The notes under the pieces: model-generated | What the model was told of the DNA's origin: nothing | What the model saw: the letters and a program-made list of their open reading frames with translations, nothing else | The model's database searches: none | Program-made: the position numbers and the translations under genes | In this document: positions 55,201 through 61,200 of the stretch, in pieces | Position numbering within the stretch: position 1 is the first letter of the stretch | How the letters are laid out: each line of letters starts with the position of its first letter | NCBI GenBank assembly: GCA_014155875.1 | Contig: JACEFZ010027928.1 | Coordinates: 96,001-160,000, forward strand | DNA from: Cepaea nemoralis | Taxonomy: Eukaryota > Mollusca > Gastropoda > Stylommatophora > Helicidae | Length of the DNA: 64,000 bases | Reading direction: 5' to 3'

Positions 55201-58200
55201 AGCCTGTGTCCTTAGTACTCTTCTCTATGGCAGTGAAACCTGGACAACTTACTCACACCAAGAGAACAATTTAAACAGCTTTCATATGCGGTGTCTGCGA
55301 AGAATTCTTGGTATTAAGTGGCAAGACAAAATCACAAATACTGAAGTATTGGAAAGATCAGGTTGTGTGACAGTTTATTCCATGCTCAGTCTTCGTAGAC
55401 TTAGATGGATAGGACATCTTAGGAGGATGGATGATGGTAGAATACCAAAGGATATCTTTTTTGGTGAATTACAGATGGGTAAGAGATCTCAGGGTCGGCC
55501 TCTACTACGATACAAAGATGTGTGTAAGCGGGACATGATTGATACAGGCATTGATAATGCACATTGGGAGCAAGTCGCCGCTGAACGTGTTGCATGGAGG
55601 GCAAATATCAGAAATGGAATAAAGTCAAAGGAGAAAATTATTGCAGAAAAGTCACACACCAAGCGTTTGAGACGTAAGATGGTGCATGATGGTGGAAATG
55701 ACCACGTGTTCACATGCACCCACTGTGAACGGACATTTACAGCGCAAATTGGCCTTATCAGTCACACTCGCTACCGCCATAGTTAAAAGTTATTATGCCT
55801 TTTTAAAGCACAAACTATCGTCTGTCAAGACGGCAAGGTGCCAATGGATATATATATATATATACACACACATATACACACACATACATACAGTGAGGCC
55901 CCGGTTACGTTCTTGGAAAATGCGACTTTAGGTTGCAACTGGGTGCACCTTTTCCTGCTGAGCTCTCTGCACGTCGAGTTGCATTAGGTCCTCATTAGAC
56001 AGACAACTCTTCTTCATGTGATGCGTGCAACTTATCTATATCTATGTCAGTTTCCACCATCCCTTCGAAGCCAGCTTTAGTGACTAAATTAGTGATCTGT
56101 CGTCGAATTGCACGAACGTCGTCAAATTCACAAGAGTCATGTACACATTCTGGCCACAGTTTTCGCCACACAGCATTCATGCATGCTGACGTTACCTCAC
56201 TCCATGAACTCCATGAATCCGCAATGTTATCAATGGCTTTGAGGATATTGTAATCTCGCCAGAATCCCTTAATGGTAGGCTTACCTTTACCATCCATAGC
56301 CTTGATGAGCAGTGAGAAGGTGTGACGCAAATAGTAACTTTTGAAAGTTGCAATTACACCTTTGTCCATTGGCTGAATCAATGAAGTCATGTTTGGTGGC
56401 ATGAATATGAACTTGACATTCTTGGACAAGTTGTCCTGATTGACTGGATAACCAGGGACATTATCCAATAGCAGCAATATCTTAAATGCTAGGTTTTCTC
56501 TAGCACAGTATTTCCTAAGAGCAGGAATAGCATAAACAGTTACCCATTCCTGGAATAATGTTCCTGTTAACCAAGCCGTTTTGTTGCCGCGCTATGTAAT
56601 ACGCAAGTGTTCCTTTTAGTAGCCCTTCAAAGCTCTTGTTGTCTCTGAGTTGTACATCAGTAAGGGCTTGAACTTGAAATCTCTTCAGCAATGCCACCTA
56701 GAAGAAGAGTAAGCTATCTTTGGCAGCTTTAAAGCCAGGTGCAGTCTTCTCATCTTTCGAAATATAAGTCCTTGGTGGCAGTCTTTTCCAATAAAGCCCA
56801 GTCTCGTCAACGTCAATGACTTGCTTGGGAGAGTTACCGCCCTCCTCAGTCATGGCCTTTAACTCTGCAGGGAAACACTCTGCAGCTGCAGTATCAGCAC
56901 TCGCCGCTTCACCTGTTATCTGAATGTTGTGCAGGTGTGAACACTTCTTAAAGCGCTCAAACCAACTATGACTTGCTCCAAAACGATATTATGGCAGAAC
57001 ATAGCGACATAAAGTGAAGTTGTGAAGTTATGTCCCCTATGTGATGATGACTTTATAGTGAAATGACATAATCTGAAGCAATGGATAATGGGACCTTCCT
57101 GTGTGTATGTATATATATATATATGGGTAAATTAAAATATTCTTTAACAAGTCAATCAGTGCGACTATTTCGGAACAGTCATAGAATCTTATGGGAGGTG
57201 TCTTGAAGAGATTATAACAAGAATCGCTATGGCAAAAGTAGCCTTTTGCAAGATGGAAAACACACTGACCAATAAAAACAAGACGTAGACAGTCAAGATT
57301 TTTTGGGCTCGTTATGAAAAGAAATAAACCAGAGAACTTGGTGACAACTGGCATGATTGAGGGGAAGAGAACAAGGGGAAGGCAGAGAGGTAAATATCTA
57401 TATGGCTTGCTGATTACAAAATATGTGTGCAGTTTGGTCTACTGTTTGTTTTCTAACTGCTCTGAGATCACATAAGTGCAATATGAGCACAGTGCATAAA
57501 CCCTGGTGAAGATCCTAGATGCCCACAAGAATCATACATTCTGTCAGTAATTGTTGTGGTCAGTGGTATTGTTGATTTTGCCAGGTTAGTAACTTGGTGA
57601 TTTACTCTTTGTATTTTTCAACTGCTGAGGGACAATAAGTATACAGTATACAGGACCTCCTGTACTTAGCCCTTATTTGAGAGGGCTTTGTTTGATCTGA
57701 CTACCCAGTAGGTAAGGGAGGAGTATAACGTCATAAGGAACCAATAGTTATCAGAAAGCTTCTTCTTCCCCTCCTATTTCCTATTTCACCTTTATGCATC
57801 AGGTTACAGAAATGTCAACAAGTGATATTTCCAGTGCTAGGAATTTATGTTAAAATGAGAGACATCGAAATCTTCTTCTGCTGCGTTCATCTGGATTTTT
57901 TTTTCTGGACATGATTGCGTTGTGCCTGTTTACAGCAGAGCTGCGTTCTTGCGCCATTAGGCCAACACATCCGGCTTCTGCGGGCATTTGTTGACCGAGT
58001 TAACCTTCCCGGGGAGACATCGAAATGAAATTCTTGTTGTTGTTATTTTGGTGTTAGCCAGTCATTATTAAATGTTACTTTCATTGCATGAGTGTCTGGT
58101 ACTTTGTTAAAATATTTCATATTTATCCTTATTTCCCCCCAGGCTGGATAAACAGACAACAGTTTGAGGAAAGCTGGATGAGTTTGCTAGGTGTTCTTAA

Positions 58201-61200
58201 TCCCGTGGCACACACGGATCATGAACTCTCTCCAGAGGTAGCTATTGTCATCTTTCCTTTTTACTTTCTCCCTCTTAGAAAGCACAGTGATGTAGTGAAT
58301 GGTTACGAACGCAATTTGTAATCCTGCATATGCTTTTGAGACACAGCTGTGTGCTTGCATCTTGTGCTAGTTTCCACACAGTGGTATGAGTGTCAGTCAT
58401 TCAGAAATCAATGGCAAACTACTGAACATAAACAAGCCAAGAAATCGCAAACAGTCAAAAAATGCTGGGGTTAATTGCAACATGCTGTAAAAGGATATGC
58501 AGCTAAATTTAACTCTTTGAAAATAACTGATCCAGCTTTGTAACCTGGAGAACTGAGTTTTCTCTGGCAAGGAAAAGTGACGAGGAAGGGAGCTGGTCTG
58601 TCAGCTTTATGGTGCAGTGATCTAGTAACAGTGGGGGAAAAACCAAAATCACCTGCAGACAATTTGAAAGCAGACCGACCGTCTTGCATTGAGATTTAGA
58701 TAGTATGGGCGCCGGTTGTTACAGTAGGCAATAGCAAACTACTGAACGTAAAAATCGCCTGGTGAATCCCAAATTGCCTAGTTGATTGTAGTGGTTTGTA
58801 AAGGACATGCAACTAACTTTAACAGTTACATTGAAGTTCTGTCACTATTGCAATATATGTCATAACAGTATTTTCATCTTTTACTGTAAGAAACAAATCT
58901 TTGACAGATTTGAATGTCTGGAAAAAAAAATAATAAATGTCTTTTTATTGTTGACACATCTCCGGGTTTTTGTGAACACAAAGTGGTTAATGAATTCATC
59001 TAACAACACTGGGTTTTTTGGGTTTGATCCTAGGATATTTAAGTATTTAATTGTTATTCCAACCAGTACAACTTTGGGGTCAGCCCAGTTTGATGTAATG
59101 GGTACCAGTGTTCTGGGAAAGTAAAAGCAGGCACATACTATCATAAGATAGTCCCATGGGAGATACTGCCATAAAGTAGTCCCTTGCCACATACTACCAT
59201 AAGGTCATCTCTTGCCACATACTACCATAAGGTCATCTCTTGCCACATACTGCCATAAGGTCATCTCTTGCCACATACTGCCATAAGGTCATCCCTTGCC
59301 ACATACTGCCATAAGGTCATCTCTTGCCACATACTACCATAAGGTCATCTCTTGCCACAGACTGCCATAATGTCATCCCTTGCCACATACTGCCATAAGG
59401 TCATCCCTTGCCACATACTGCCATAAGGTCATCTCTTGCCACAGACTGCCATAAGGTCATCCCTTGCCACATACTGCCATAAGGTCATCCCTTGCCACAT
59501 ACTACCATAAGGTCATCTCTTGCCACATACTACCATAAGGTCATCTCTTGCCACATACTGCCATAAGGTCATCTCTTGCCACATACTGCCATAAGGTCAT
59601 CCCTTGCCACATACTGCCATAAGGGTCATCTCTTGCCACATACTACCATAAGGTCATCTCTTGCCACAGACTGCCATAATGTCATCCCTTGCCACATACT
59701 GCCATAAGGTCATCCCTTGCCACATACTGCCATAAGGTCATCTCTTGCCACAGACTGCCATAAGGTCATCCCTTGCCACATACTGCCATAAGGTCATCCC
59801 TTGCCACATACTGCCATAAGGTCATCCCTTGCCACATACTGCCACAAGGTCATCCCTTGCCACATACTGCCATAAGGTCATCCCTTGCCACATACTGCCA
59901 TACTTTCATCCCTTGCCACACATATTACCATACTTTCATCCCTTGCCACATACTGCCATAATTTCATTCCTTGCCTCATACTGCCATAAATTTCATCCCT
60001 TGCCACATACTGCCATAAGGTCATTCCTTGCCTCATACTGCCACAAGGTCATCCCTTGCCACATGCTGCCAAAAGGTCATCCCTTGCCACATATTGCCAT
60101 ACTTTCATCTCTTGCCACATACTGCCATAATTTCATCCCTTGCCACATATTGCCATACTTTCATCCCTTGCCACATACTGCCATAATTTCATTCCTTGCC
60201 TCATACTGCCATAAAGTAATCCCTTGCCACATGCTGCCAAAAGGTCATCCCTTGCCACATATTGCCATACTTTCATCTCTTGCCACATACTGCCATAATT
60301 TCATCCCTTGCCACATATTGCCATACTTTCATCCCTTGCCACATACTGCCATAATTTCATTCCTTGCCTCATACTGCCATAAAGTAATCCCTTGCCACAT
60401 GCTGCCAAAAGGTCATCCCTTGCCTCATACTGCCATAAAGTAATCCCTTGCCACATACTGCCATAATTTCATCCCTTGCCACATACTGCCATAAGGTCAT
60501 CCCTTGCCACATGCTGCCAAAAGGTCATCCCTTGCCACATGCTGCCAAAAGGTCATCCCTTGCCACATATTGCCATACTTTCATCTCTTGCCACATACTT
60601 CCATAATTTCATCCCTTGCCACATATTGCCATACTTTCATCCCTTGCCACATACTGCCATAATTTCATTCCTTGCCTCATACTGCCATAAAGTAATCCCT
60701 TGCCACATGCTGCCAAAAGGTCATCCCTTGCCACATACTGCCATACTTTCATCCCTTGCCACATACTGCCATAATTTCATCCCTTGCCACATACTGCCAT
60801 AATTTCATCCTTGCCACATACTGCCATAATTTCATCCCTTGCCACATACTGCCATAATTTCATTCCTTGCCTCATACTGCCATAAGGTCATCCCTTGCCA
60901 CATACTGCCATAATTTCATCCTTGCCACATACTGCCATAATTTCATCCCTTGCCACATACTGCCATAATTTCATCCCTTGCCACATATTGCCATACTTTC
61001 ATCCCTTGCCACATTCTGCCATAATTTCATCCCTTGCCACATATTGCCATACTTTCATCCCTTGCCACATATTGCCATAATTTCATCCCTTGCCACATAC
61101 TGCCATAATTTCATCCCTTGCCACATATTGCCATACTTTCATCCCTTGCCACATTCTGCCATAATTTCATCCCCTGTCACATGTTGCCATACTTTCATCC

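Larger units (their letters stand above)
51951..55846 (+). mobile_element. LINE copy 2 (RTE-like), nearly full length
   Basis: The element begins at GCGCCGAACG directly after a (TA)n run and ends CCAATG followed by another (TA)n run. It carries about 620 bp of 5' leader, an AP-like endonuclease, reverse transcriptase and a C-terminal C2H2 finger. It is the same family as 1-1692, differing at scattered sites. It is inserted at the TA-rich 3' end of an older repeat (51046-51950) within HTT intron 21-22. A single missing base splits the reading frame. Confidence 0.94.

Noticed and set aside
52653..55786. Host 'craniofacial development protein 2-like' gene
   Set aside because: That name is often given to this kind of frame, but endonuclease, RT, defined element ends and a second copy at 1-1692 show it is a LINE.
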